A stretch of 6,025 nucleotides of DNA from Chryseobacterium sp. UBA6632 (GCA_002455915.1 DKLU01000374.1:1-6025); one strand, 5' to 3'. Positions 1 through 6,025 are shown, numbered from the stretch's first letter. Translations and numbers: made by a program. Notes: a model not told the origin generated them from the letters alone.

Positions 1-1
1 T

Positions 2-1201
2 ATTTACAGAGCCGATGTTTTAGCCGGATTATTTGTTGGCGGAATGATTCCTTTTATTTTTTCATCATTGGCGATTACGGCAGTAGGACAGGCTGCCATG
101 GCAATGGTAGAGGAAGTTCGCAGGCAGTTTCGTGAAATTCCGGGAATTTTAGAAGGAAAGGCTCAGCCTGAATATGAAAAATGTGTCGCTATTTCAACCG
201 ATGCTTCGATCAAAAAAATGATGCTTCCGGGAGCGATAGCCATTATTTCTCCTTTATTGATAGGCTTTATTTTCGGACCAGAAGTGTTGGGCGGATTTCT
301 AGCAGGAGCAACCGTTTGCGGTGTTTTGATGGGAATGTTCCAGAATAATGCAGGAGGTGCCTGGGATAATGCTAAAAAATCATTTGAAAAAGGTGTCGAT
401 ATCAACGGACAGACTTATTATAAAGGTTCAGAACCACATAAAGCTTCTGTCACAGGTGATACGGTGGGCGATCCGTTCAAAGATACTTCTGGGCCTTCAA
501 TGAATATTTTAATTAAGTTAATGTCGATTGTGTCTCTGGTGATTGCTCCAACTTTAGCAGTTTTACATAAAGATAAAATTGAAGCGAACAGACAGGCAAA
601 AATTGAAAGTTTAACAGGTGTTCAGGTAAGTTCTGCGGATTACGTTGATGGTAATGGAATGGTAGAACCTCAAAATATTTCAAGAGAAAATGCTAAAGGT
701 CATCTCAATGAAAATGGCGATTTTTTTTACGAAACCGGAAAAGAGCAAAAGATCAAGCTGAAAAACGGAAAGATGGTGATAATTGGTGAATCTAGCCAGT
801 TGTACTCTCTTTATAATGCGATTAAGAAAAAAGATCAATCGATTATCGATCCCAATAAATGGTTTACGATTGAAAATCTTTATTTTGAAACTGGTTCCGG
901 AGATTTGAAAGCCGGTTCCGAAATTCAGTTAATGAATCTTGCGGAAATGATGATGGCATATCCTGATGTAAAGATCAAATTAGGCGGTTATACAGACGAT
1001 ACGGGTAATGAAGAAGGAAATCAGTCTTTGTCTAATTTAAGAGCACAAACAGTCAAATTAAAGCTTTTAGAATTAGGAATTGCAGGAGATAGGATAGAAG
1101 CGGAAGGGTATGGTTCGCAATATCCCGTTTGCCCGGCAAATGATACAGATGAGTGTAAAGCGAAAAATCGAAGAATTGATGTACGGGTTTTAGCTCTCTA
1201 A
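2..1201 (+). CDS. hppA: Membrane-bound ion-translocating pyrophosphatase with C-terminal OmpA domain (3' part)
   Basis: This is the C-terminal part of an inner-membrane pyrophosphatase that splits PPi and pumps H+ or Na+. The frame is open from position 2, so the true start lies left of the window. Residues below count from the in-frame Met at 44. The last four helices are visible (one around 1-22, then about 60-79, 80-99 and 153-174). So are the cytosolic signatures GGAWDNAKK (104-112) and the segment 132-152 ([14 protein letters not shown] then KDTSGPS), which bind Mg-PPi in this family. The GNTTAA-type region that separates K+-dependent from K+-independent enzymes is upstream, so ion and K+ use cannot be called. 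After a linker (175-272), an OmpA-like domain (273-385) carries the peptidoglycan-contact pair D318/R333, the NRR end motif (375-377) and Cys363/Cys371, a possible disulfide. Family topology puts the C-terminus in the periplasm, which fits cell-wall anchoring. The fusion is read directly from one uninterrupted frame. Confidence 0.95.
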   Translation: MYRADVLAGLFVGGMIPFIFSSLAITAVGQAAMAMVEEVRRQFREIPGILEGKAQPEYEKCVAISTDASIKKMMLPGAIAIISPLLIGFIFGPEVLGGFLAGATVCGVLMGMFQNNAGGAWDNAKKSFEKGVDINGQTYYKGSEPHKASVTGDTVGDPFKDTSGPSMNILIKLMSIVSLVIAPTLAVLHKDKIEANRQAKIESLTGVQVSSADYVDGNGMVEPQNISRENAKGHLNENGDFFYETGKEQKIKLKNGKMVIIGESSQLYSLYNAIKKKDQSIIDPNKWFTIENLYFETGSGDLKAGSEIQLMNLAEMMMAYPDVKIKLGGYTDDTGNEEGNQSLSNLRAQTVKLKLLELGIAGDRIEAEGYGSQYPVCPANDTDECKAKNRRIDVRVLAL

Positions 1202-1219
1202 AATCAATTTAAAATGTTG

Positions 1220-1248
1220 AAAAGCACTGCGTTTCGCGGTGCTTTTTT
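1220..1248. terminator. Rho-independent terminator, probably bidirectional
   Basis: The arms GCACTGCG (1224-1231) and CGCGGTGC (1235-1242) pair with one G-U wobble around a TTT loop. Flanking AAAA/TTTT extends the stem. Six T follow on the plus strand, only 19 nt after the pyrophosphatase stop codon. Read from the other strand the hairpin is followed by four T, so it may also end the convergent aminotransferase transcript, whose stop codon lies about 60 nt away. Confidence 0.85.
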
Positions 1249-1258
1249 ATAATCAAAT

Positions 1259-1286
1259 ATCTGCGTAATTTCCTAAATCTGCGAGA
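1259..1286. repeat. Short repeated ATCTGCG motif in a convergent intergenic gap
   Basis: ATCTGCG occurs at 1259-1265 and again at 1277-1283, an 18-nt period, followed by AGA. The stretch lies between the terminator and the aminotransferase stop codon and codes for nothing visible. It resembles short dispersed intergenic repeats that I recall from flavobacterial genomes, but with two copies in one window that is only a suggestion. Chance repetition remains possible. Confidence 0.3.
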
Positions 1287-1309
1287 CAAAAATATAGAAA
1301 GTAATTATT

Positions 1310-2449
1310 TTAAAGATTTTTACTTAAATGTTCTAACGCCTGAATTATCACTTCATCTTTTTTAGCGAAACTAAAACGTATATAATCAGAGTTTTGTTTA
1401 GAATTATAAAACGCAGAAAGTGGTAAACAGGCTACTTTCTTTTCAATCGTCAGCCATTTTGAAAATTCAACATCAGATTTTGTTTTTGATACAGCCCTAA
1501 AATTAACGATCTGAAAAACAGCTCCCTCACATTGCTTTTCAACAATCAAAGGCGTTTCTTTTATCATTTCATTAAAAATATCACGCTTTTTCTGCATTAA
1601 GATTTGATTTTCAGAAGGATCATATACTTCTAAATATTTAGCAATAGCATACTGTCCTTGAGCATTGGCGCTGTAGGAAATGTATTGCTGATGGCATCTG
1701 AATTTTTTCGTCAGTTCTTTACTGGCGAGTAAATAGCTTACTTTCCAGCCGGTTGCATGAAACATTTTACCAAAAGAAAAAATACAAAATGTTCTTTTTT
1801 TTAGTTCAGGATGAAGATAAGGGCTGTAGTGCGTGGCACCATCATAGTAGTAAATGTCATAAATTTCTTCAGAAATAAGATAAATTTCGCGATCTTTAAT
1901 CAATTCATACAATTTTTCCCAGTCAGATTTTGTCCAGATTTTTCCTGTTGGATTTTGAGGTGAATTTACAATAATAGCTTTTGTCTTTTCAGATATGCAG
2001 TTTTCCAACAAATCCCAATGAATAGCAAAATCATTTTCAAGATTATAATAAACCGGAATTCCACCATTCATAACAATAGATGGAGCATAAGTATAATATG
2101 AAGGTTGAATTATAATTACTTCATCTCCTTGATATAAAATAGATTTAAGCGAAGTATATAAAGCAAAAGTAGAACATGGAACGATAGTCACTTCCTCTTC
2201 CTTAATCGATAAACTGTTTTCCCTTTTTAGATTATAATCCACAATACTTTTTATTAAAAGCGGGTTTCCGGCAAGAGGTTCGTAATTGTGATGATTAAGA
2301 TCAGCGGCTTCTTTTAAATATTCTCTCAAGCGATCATCGATGTCAAAATCGGGTAAGCCTAATGACAAATCGAAACTATTGTGTTTCGAAGCCAATTCCG
2401 CCATTTCGGTGAAAAAAGTATAATGATTAAATCCGTAAATATTTTCCAT
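1310..2449 (-). CDS. PLP-dependent class I/II aminotransferase, methionine/kynurenine aminotransferase-like
   Basis: This 379-residue cytoplasmic enzyme belongs to fold-type I aminotransferases and is closest in pattern to the YbdL/methionine and kynurenine aminotransferase group. Visible marks are LSLGLPDF (28-35), the substrate-side NYEPLAGNP region (55-63), NSPQNPTG (162-169, N166 contacting PLP), Y197, the Schiff-base lysine K228 in SFGKMFHATGWK (225-236), and R358 in YIRFSFAKKDE, which holds the substrate carboxylate. Length is normal for the family. Two positions are unusual: the cofactor-nitrogen Asp of the usual SDEVY motif is Glu194 (SEEIY), and the phosphate-cup segment reads VPCST (90-94) where the family usually has a Gly-Ala-Thr type sequence. 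A keto-acid transamination role, perhaps in methionine salvage or aromatic amino-acid turnover, is inferred; substrate cannot be fixed. The ATG at 2449 is preceded by AAAGGA on the minus strand, which supports this start. The gene stands alone, convergent with hppA and divergent from the small gene at 2712. Confidence 0.9.
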   Translation of the reverse strand: MENIYGFNHYTFFTEMAELASKHNSFDLSLGLPDFDIDDRLREYLKEAADLNHHNYEPLAGNPLLIKSIVDYNLKRENSLSIKEEEVTIVPCSTFALYTSLKSILYQGDEVIIIQPSYYTYAPSIVMNGGIPVYYNLENDFAIHWDLLENCISEKTKAIIVNSPQNPTGKIWTKSDWEKLYELIKDREIYLISEEIYDIYYYDGATHYSPYLHPELKKRTFCIFSFGKMFHATGWKVSYLLASKELTKKFRCHQQYISYSANAQGQYAIAKYLEVYDPSENQILMQKKRDIFNEMIKETPLIVEKQCEGAVFQIVNFRAVSKTKSDVEFSKWLTIEKKVACLPLSAFYNSKQNSDYIRFSFAKKDEVIIQALEHLSKNL

Positions 2450-2466
2450 ATCCTTTGCAATTGTAT

Positions 2467-2493
2467 CAAATATAATGAAAATTAGTATTCAAA
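2467..2493 (-). promoter_or_regulatory. Candidate Bacteroidota-type promoter for the aminotransferase
   Basis: On the minus strand a TATATTTG box (2474-2467) matches the Bacteroidota -7 consensus TAnnTTTG exactly. TTTG at 2493-2490 could be the -33 element. The 15-nt spacing between them is shorter than the usual 17-23, so the upstream element is doubtful. The -7 box would give a leader of roughly 10-15 nt before the ATG. Confidence 0.4.
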
Positions 2494-2711
2494 ATATTTA
2501 GAAGAATATAATTTAAATTGATTGGTTATTAATGGTTTTTAAGTTGTTTTTCAGTGAATTTATCTAAATATCTTAAAAAAATATTCAGTCTATGTAAAAA
2601 TATTATGTACCACATTTTAAAATTTTAGCCCAAAATGGTATGCTTTTCGTTTTGATGATTTTAAGTTTTACTTATGAAAACTTAACAATACAAACACCAA
2701 ATTATTATATT

Positions 2712-2876
2712 ATGAAATTATCTACACAATCCGAAAACATTACTTCGCATTTCACTAGAGAAATGGAGCGTCAAAAGGCAATTAAGGCATTAGAAAAAGC
2801 AAAGTCGATTAAAAGAAAAGTTGTTTTTCTACCGATGGGAGCAACGGGAAATCTTAATATCAGAGAAGTTTTTTAA
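2712..2876 (+). CDS. Small basic protein of unknown function (54 aa)
   Basis: I do not recognise this protein. From ATG 2712 it has 54 residues and no signal peptide or membrane segment. Residues about 13-36 are rich in Lys, Arg, Glu and Ala and should form an amphipathic, basic helix (REMERQKAIKALEKAKSIKR). A hydrophobic strand VVFLP (37-41) and a short tail GATGNLNIREVF follow. The frame is open further up to an ATG at 2640, but that extension is AT-rich with no gene-like character, so 2712 is preferred; it follows an A/T-rich leader without a Shine-Dalgarno site, as is common in this phylum. A strong terminator lies 15 nt after the stop, which supports a real transcription unit. The basic helix would allow nucleic-acid or ribosome binding, but that is speculation. 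Confidence 0.55.
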   Translation: MKLSTQSENITSHFTREMERQKAIKALEKAKSIKRKVVFLPMGATGNLNIREVF

Positions 2877-2891
2877 TTCGTAATTAATCTT

Positions 2892-2925
2892 AAAATAAGC
2901 TGCTTTCGGGCGGCTTATTTTTTTT
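2892..2925 (+). terminator. Rho-independent terminator of the 54-aa gene
   Basis: AATAAGCTGC (2894-2903) pairs with GCGGCTTATT (2910-2919) over 10 positions with one G-U wobble and a 6-nt loop. A T run to 2925 follows. It sits directly behind the stop codon at 2876 and isolates the small gene from the secreted-protein gene downstream. Confidence 0.85.
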
Positions 2926-2955
2926 GATCAATTTAATGATTTTGGTAAGTTTTAA

Positions 2956-2963
2956 TATCTTTA
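2956..2963 (+). promoter_or_regulatory. Candidate -7 box upstream of the secreted-protein gene
   Basis: TATCTTTA matches the Bacteroidota -7 consensus TAnnTTTG at all but the last base and lies 25 nt before ATG 2989, after the preceding terminator. The nearest TTTG motifs (2941 and 2923) are too close or too far to be a standard -33 element, so this is a weak call. A promoter is needed somewhere in 2926-2988 because the upstream transcript should end at 2925. Confidence 0.35.
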
Positions 2964-2988
2964 CGGCATAAATCACTAATATTATTTT

Positions 2989-3528
2989 ATGAAAATTAAA
3001 TCGTGTAATATACTTTTAATTGCAACTTTTCAATTATTCAGCATTTCTGCTTTAGCACAGAAAAATGCTAATTTAAGCTCATTACTAGATAAAAACGCTG
3101 AATTTATCTTACCACAAACTCAGGATAATATTTCAAAAGTTTTAAAAATAAAGCCTGTGATTTCTGAAGATGCAAATGAGGAAAAGTATGCCTATTGGCG
3201 TACATCGTCGGGTTTGGAATTGTACAGTAGTTTGGGAAATGGTAAAATAAATGAAATGTTTTTTGATATTCCGGATGATAAATTTATCATTGTGAGCGGA
3301 TTGCCTTACGGATTAACGATGAATAAAACGACTTCACAGGAAGCTAAAGCTAATTTTGCAAAATATAATCCCAAAAGTGAAAAATTGGGTGATGACAGTT
3401 CGTTTTCAGGAGGTTTAAAATTGACTTTAAAAAAAGAAAAACATTATTTAACATTACTTTTTGACAATAAAAACGTTTTAAAATTTTTAAGCATTACTCA
3501 AAATCTTATTGATCCGGCGGCTAATTAA
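2989..3528 (+). CDS. Secreted protein of unknown function with Sec signal peptide (179 aa)
   Basis: The N-terminus is a clear Sec signal peptide: basic MKIK, a hydrophobic core (about 7-20) and an Ala-Leu-Ala site, giving cleavage between Ala23 and Gln24. There is no lipobox, so the mature protein of about 156 residues is probably soluble in the periplasm or exported. I recognise no family. The mature part is Lys- and Asn-rich with no cysteines and alternates short beta-like stretches (MFFDI, FIIVSGLPYGLTM, LKLTLKKEKHYLTLLFDN), suggesting a small beta-rich fold. No catalytic motif is evident. The M28 peptidase lipoprotein starts 70 nt downstream on the same strand with no strong terminator between, so the two may be transcribed together. 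Both products would leave the cytoplasm, but a functional link is not shown. Confidence 0.85.
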   Translation: MKIKSCNILLIATFQLFSISALAQKNANLSSLLDKNAEFILPQTQDNISKVLKIKPVISEDANEEKYAYWRTSSGLELYSSLGNGKINEMFFDIPDDKFIIVSGLPYGLTMNKTTSQEAKANFAKYNPKSEKLGDDSSFSGGLKLTLKKEKHYLTLLFDNKNVLKFLSITQNLIDPAAN

Positions 3529-3598
3529 CCTTTATTAAAGCTATTGCTTTAGAAGATTCAATAAAAATTCTTATTTTTAAAATCAAATTAGTTTAATA

Positions 3599-4651
3599 AT
3601 GAAAAAAATACTCATACCGCTATTTTCGGCTGCTGTGATGGTAAGTTGCGGAACTGCAAATGTTTCAAACGACGGAAATTCATCACAAAATTCTACTTCA
3701 ACAAAAGCTAAAGGTGATAAAGCATTTCTTTCTGCATATAAGGAAATTAAGGCTGATGATCTAAAGAAGAATTTATATGTAATTGCTTCGGATGAAATGG
3801 AGGGTAGAGATACGGGAAGCCCGGGACAGAAAAAAGCTGGTGAGTATATGATTAATTATTACAAAAATCTCGGAATTTCTTATCCAAAAGCATTAGGATC
3901 TTATTATCAGAAGGTTCCTGCGGATTTTATGAAGAAAAGGGGTGGTGGAAATTTACCAGACTCTGAAAATATTCTAGCATTTATTGAAGGAAGTGAAAAA
4001 CCTGAAGAAATTGTCGTGGTATCAGCGCATTACGATCACGTAGGAACAAAAAACGGAGTTGTTTATAATGGTGCAGACGACGACGGAAGCGGAACGGTTG
4101 CAGTGATGGAAATTGCAAAAGCTTTTCAAAGCGCTAAAAAGGCGGGGAAAGGTCCGAAAAGATCCATTCTTTTTCTTCACGTGACGGGAGAGGAGCACGG
4201 CCTATTCGGTTCTGAATTTTATACCGATAATCCGGTGTTTCCGCTTGCCAATACAGTTGTTGATTTGAATATCGATATGATTGGTCGTGATGACCCTGAG
4301 AATAGAGGAAAACAGTATGTGTATGTTATTGGTTCTGAAATGTTAAGCTCTGAATTAAAGGTGATTAATGAAGCTGCTAATAAAAAGACAAATAATCTGG
4401 AACTCAATTATAAATACGACGATCCAAATGATCCTGAGCAATTATACTATCGTTCAGATCATTACAATTTTGCTAAAAATAATGTGCCTGTAGCCTTTTT
4501 CTTTGACGGAATTCACGAAGATTATCACAAGCCAACCGATGACGTGGAAAAAATTGATTATTCATTGCTGCAAAAAAGAACGCAATTGGTTTTCGCGACT
4601 GCTTGGGAAATTGCCAACAGAGAAGCCAGAATTATAGTTGATAAAAAATAA
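3599..4651 (+). CDS. M28-family zinc aminopeptidase, lipoprotein
   Basis: This 350-residue protein is a cell-envelope metallopeptidase of family M28, whose members remove N-terminal residues from peptides with two zinc ions. The first 16 residues are a lipoprotein signal with Cys17 in VMVSCG; a Ser/Asn/Thr-rich tether (about 18-38) follows. No acidic export signal stands right after Cys17, so placement facing the periplasm is a reasonable guess. The expected metal ligands are all present: H144 in SAHYDH, D161 in GADDDGSG, E199 in GEEHG, D226 in NIDMIG and H310 in DYHKPTDD. E198 is the general base and D146 supports the metal site. An N-terminal SDEMEGRDTGSPGQ segment (64-77) is typical of this peptidase group. 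No PA domain or sorting tail is seen. Substrate specificity cannot be told from sequence. A terminator follows the stop codon. Confidence 0.93.
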   Translation: MKKILIPLFSAAVMVSCGTANVSNDGNSSQNSTSTKAKGDKAFLSAYKEIKADDLKKNLYVIASDEMEGRDTGSPGQKKAGEYMINYYKNLGISYPKALGSYYQKVPADFMKKRGGGNLPDSENILAFIEGSEKPEEIVVVSAHYDHVGTKNGVVYNGADDDGSGTVAVMEIAKAFQSAKKAGKGPKRSILFLHVTGEEHGLFGSEFYTDNPVFPLANTVVDLNIDMIGRDDPENRGKQYVYVIGSEMLSSELKVINEAANKKTNNLELNYKYDDPNDPEQLYYRSDHYNFAKNNVPVAFFFDGIHEDYHKPTDDVEKIDYSLLQKRTQLVFATAWEIANREARIIVDKK

Positions 4652-4668
4652 ACTAACCAAAATATTTG

Positions 4669-4708
4669 AAAAAGGCAGATTTGTAATTGAACATTTTTGC
4701 CTTTTTTT
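4669..4708 (+). terminator. Rho-independent terminator after the M28 peptidase gene
   Basis: AAAAAGGCA (4669-4677) pairs with TGCCTTTTT (4698-4706) over 9 positions, with a 20-nt loop and a run of seven T ending at 4708. The large loop and A/T-rich stem make it weaker than the other two terminators here. It ends only 18 nt before the GNAT start codon, so some readthrough may feed the downstream genes. Confidence 0.65.
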
Positions 4709-4726
4709 GATTCAAATTTATAGAAA

Positions 4727-5161
4727 ATGACCATTCGTGAAGCAAAATTAAGCGATATTCCACAAATTCAGATTGTAAGAAATGCTGTGAAAGAAAATAC
4801 TTTATCAGATCCAAATCTGGTGACCGATAAAGATTGTGAAGAATTTCTTTTTGAAAGAGGAAAAGGCTGGGTTTGTGAGATAAATGACCAGGTTGTTGGA
4901 TTTTCTATTGTAGACTTACAAGAGAACAATATTTGGGCTTTATTTCTTCATCCCGACTTTGAAAATCAGGGAATTGGAAGATTGCTTCATGACATTATGC
5001 TGAATTGGTATTTTGAACAGACAAAAGAAAAGGTGTGGCTCGGGACTTCTCCGAATACAAGAGCTGAGACTTTTTATAGAAAATCCGGTTGGAAAGAAAT
5101 CGGTAAGCATGGAAAAGAAATCAAGTTTGAAATGACTTATAATCAATGGACAAACAAATAA
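4727..5161 (+). CDS. GNAT family N-acetyltransferase
   Basis: This 144-residue cytoplasmic protein is a single-domain GCN5-related acetyltransferase that moves an acetyl group from acetyl-CoA to an amine. The N-terminal IREAKLSDIPQI is the usual first strand and helix. Motif A is seen in ALFLHPDFENQGIGRLLHD (71-89): the pyrophosphate-binding loop is E79-N-Q-G-I-G84, with Glu where Gln or Arg is most common. Motif B follows as SPNTRAETFYRKSGWKEIG (108-126), with N110 and Y117 in the expected places. Length is typical. The substrate cannot be inferred. The start is preceded by an A-rich leader (ATAGAAA). The VOC gene begins 2 nt after this stop codon, so the two are probably translationally coupled. 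Confidence 0.9.
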   Translation: MTIREAKLSDIPQIQIVRNAVKENTLSDPNLVTDKDCEEFLFERGKGWVCEINDQVVGFSIVDLQENNIWALFLHPDFENQGIGRLLHDIMLNWYFEQTKEKVWLGTSPNTRAETFYRKSGWKEIGKHGKEIKFEMTYNQWTNK

Positions 5162-5163
5162 TT

Positions 5164-5532
5164 ATGAAACAAAATATAAAATCAATTCGTCCGTTCATCG
5201 GATCGGAAAACTTTGAAGAAAGCAGAAATTTTTATAAAGATTTAGGATTTGAAGAAATTATCTTGGAGCCGAAATTATCTTTATTTACGTGGCAAAATAT
5301 TAGCTTTTATTTGCAGGATGCCTATGTAAAAGATTGGATTGAGAACACCATGATTTTCATTGAAGTAGAAAATACAGACGCTTTTTGGCAATATCTTATC
5401 AGCTTAGATCTTACCGAAAAGTTTAAAACAATAAAGTTAACTCCCGTTCGTACAATGCCTTGGGGTAAAGAATGTTTTGTTCATGATCCTGCAGGAAATT
5501 TATTACACTTCGGAGAGTTTTTTAATAAATAA
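5164..5532 (+). CDS. VOC superfamily protein (glyoxalase/bleomycin-resistance fold)
   Basis: This 122-residue protein has the paired beta-alpha-beta-beta-beta pattern of the vicinal oxygen chelate fold. RPFIGSENFEESRNFYKDLGF (9-29) starts the first module and CFVHDPAGNLLHFGEF (104-119) ends the second. The C-terminal Glu118 sits where glyoxalase-type enzymes bind metal, but the first strand lacks the usual His, which points toward the non-metal, ligand-binding bleomycin-resistance type. Function, whether drug binding or small-molecule enzyme, is open. An alternative ATG at 5146 would add six residues and overlap the GNAT gene by 16 nt; 5164 is preferred because it begins right at the conserved first strand and leaves a 2-nt gap after the GNAT stop. 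No Shine-Dalgarno site is evident, consistent with coupling to the upstream gene. Confidence 0.85.
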   Translation: MKQNIKSIRPFIGSENFEESRNFYKDLGFEEIILEPKLSLFTWQNISFYLQDAYVKDWIENTMIFIEVENTDAFWQYLISLDLTEKFKTIKLTPVRTMPWGKECFVHDPAGNLLHFGEFFNK

Positions 5533-5559
5533 TTCCAATCTTATAACTAAAACCATAAA

Positions 5560-6025
5560 ATGATTTACGCTTTCGATACGTACTATTATGATGATTATGC
5601 CAATACGATTTGTATTGCCTTTAAAGACTGGGATTCTGAACATGAAAATGAGATCTTCAGTGAAAAAACTCCAATAACTTCAGACTATGAAAGTGGCGCT
5701 TTTTATAAAAGAGAATTGCCCTGCATTTTGAGTTTACTAAATAAAATTAAGCTTGAAAATGAAGACATTATCATTGTTGATGGATATGTAACATTGGATA
5801 ATGATGGCAAAATAGGATTGGGCGGTTATTTATACGAAGCTTTGGATAAAAAATATCCCATTGTAGGTATTGCTAAAAATGGTTTTGCATCGCCTGATTT
5901 CATGCGTAGAGAGGTTTTTCGCGGTGAAAGTAAGACCCCTTTATTTTTAACGGCGAAAGGGATAAATGTAGATGAAGTAAAGCCTAAAATTGAAAATATG
6001 CACGGAAATTTCAGGATTCCGACAT
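5560..6025 (+). CDS. nfi: Endonuclease V-like DNA repair protein (5' part, cut by window end)
   Basis: The first 155 residues are visible and the frame is still open at the edge. Endonuclease V cuts near deaminated bases such as inosine. Asp6 (FDTYYY), Glu52 (YKRELP) and Asp74 (IIVDGYVTLD) match the three metal-binding acids of the family: their spacing agrees within one residue with D43, E89 and D110 of the Thermotoga maritima enzyme. Lys106 in VGIAKN and the KTPLFLTAKG strand also fit. The protein lacks about 37 N-terminal residues of that enzyme, so it is a short version. The base-probing wedge PYIPG is replaced by DYESG (42-46), keeping only Tyr and Gly. The start is ATG 5560, 27 nt after the VOC stop, with an A-rich leader. 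It is probably in the same transcript as the GNAT and VOC genes. Family assignment is from recalled motifs; activity on inosine is not assured. Confidence 0.8.
   Translation, partial: MIYAFDTYYYDDYANTICIAFKDWDSEHENEIFSEKTPITSDYESGAFYKRELPCILSLLNKIKLENEDIIIVDGYVTLDNDGKIGLGGYLYEALDKKYPIVGIAKNGFASPDFMRREVFRGESKTPLFLTAKGINVDEVKPKIENMHGNFRIPT

Noticed and set aside
163..405. 80-residue open frame on the minus strand inside the pyrophosphatase gene
   Set aside because: It is fully antisense to strongly conserved pyrophosphatase sequence and has no recognisable motif, so it is a shadow frame.
2640..2711. N-terminal extension of the small gene from ATG 2640, with a hydrophobic MLFVLMILSF start that looks like a signal peptide
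   Set aside because: It lacks a basic N-terminal region and a cleavage site, and the DNA is of intergenic AT-rich type; the ATG at 2712 gives a more plausible protein. Conservation data could reverse this.
2450..2711. AT-rich divergent intergenic region considered as a site of a riboswitch, small RNA or operator
   Set aside because: No stable GC-containing hairpin, conserved riboswitch core or clear inverted repeat was found; only a candidate promoter for the aminotransferase is supported.
2712..2876. Small basic protein considered as an antitoxin or phage-related regulator
   Set aside because: There is no partner gene of toxin type next to it and no recognisable DNA-binding motif.
3536..3551. 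Small hairpin TAAAGC-TATT-GCTTTA between the secreted-protein and peptidase genes
   Set aside because: Only 6 pairs, mostly A-T, with no T run after it; not enough to call a terminator or regulatory element.
4219..4407. 62-residue open frame on the minus strand inside the M28 peptidase gene
   Set aside because: It lies opposite the zinc-ligand region of a clear gene and shows no family features or start signals.
4940..5146. 68-residue open frame on the minus strand inside the GNAT gene
   Set aside because: It is antisense to the conserved acetyl-CoA binding motifs and looks like a chance frame.

Overview
The window looks like a chromosomal piece of a Bacteroidota member, most likely a flavobacterium of the Chryseobacterium/Weeksellaceae type. 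This rests on AT-rich DNA with A-rich leaders instead of strong Shine-Dalgarno sites, a -7 box of the TAnnTTTG type, a membrane pyrophosphatase fused to an OmpA domain, and a secreted lipoprotein peptidase. The genus is inferred from style and protein resemblance, not proven. No mobile element, tRNA, rRNA or CRISPR array is visible, and the gene content is mostly housekeeping.

Left part (1-1310). The 3' end of a membrane-bound, ion-pumping pyrophosphatase (hppA) enters from the left edge. It continues in frame into a periplasmic OmpA-like peptidoglycan-binding domain. A hairpin terminator follows, shared with the convergent gene to its right, and then a short intergenic stretch with a repeated ATCTGCG motif.

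Middle part (1310-2990). A class I/II PLP-dependent aminotransferase related to methionine/kynurenine aminotransferases lies on the minus strand. About 260 bases of AT-rich DNA separate it from a divergent 54-residue basic protein of unknown function, which is closed by a strong terminator. Apart from a candidate promoter for the aminotransferase, I see nothing definite in that gap.

Right part (2990-6025). All genes are on the plus strand. First comes a secreted orphan protein of 179 residues with a Sec signal peptide, then an M28-family zinc aminopeptidase lipoprotein with all metal ligands present, then a terminator. After that a tight cluster starts: a GNAT acetyltransferase, a VOC (glyoxalase/bleomycin-resistance fold) protein 2 nt downstream, and 27 nt later the start of an endonuclease V-like DNA repair protein, cut by the window edge. 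The spacing suggests one transcript for these three, but no shared pathway can be read from the sequence.

I did not find a convincing undescribed system. The points most worth a second look are the pyrophosphatase-OmpA fusion, the Asp-to-Glu change at the PLP-nitrogen position of the aminotransferase, and the altered wedge motif of the endonuclease V-like protein.
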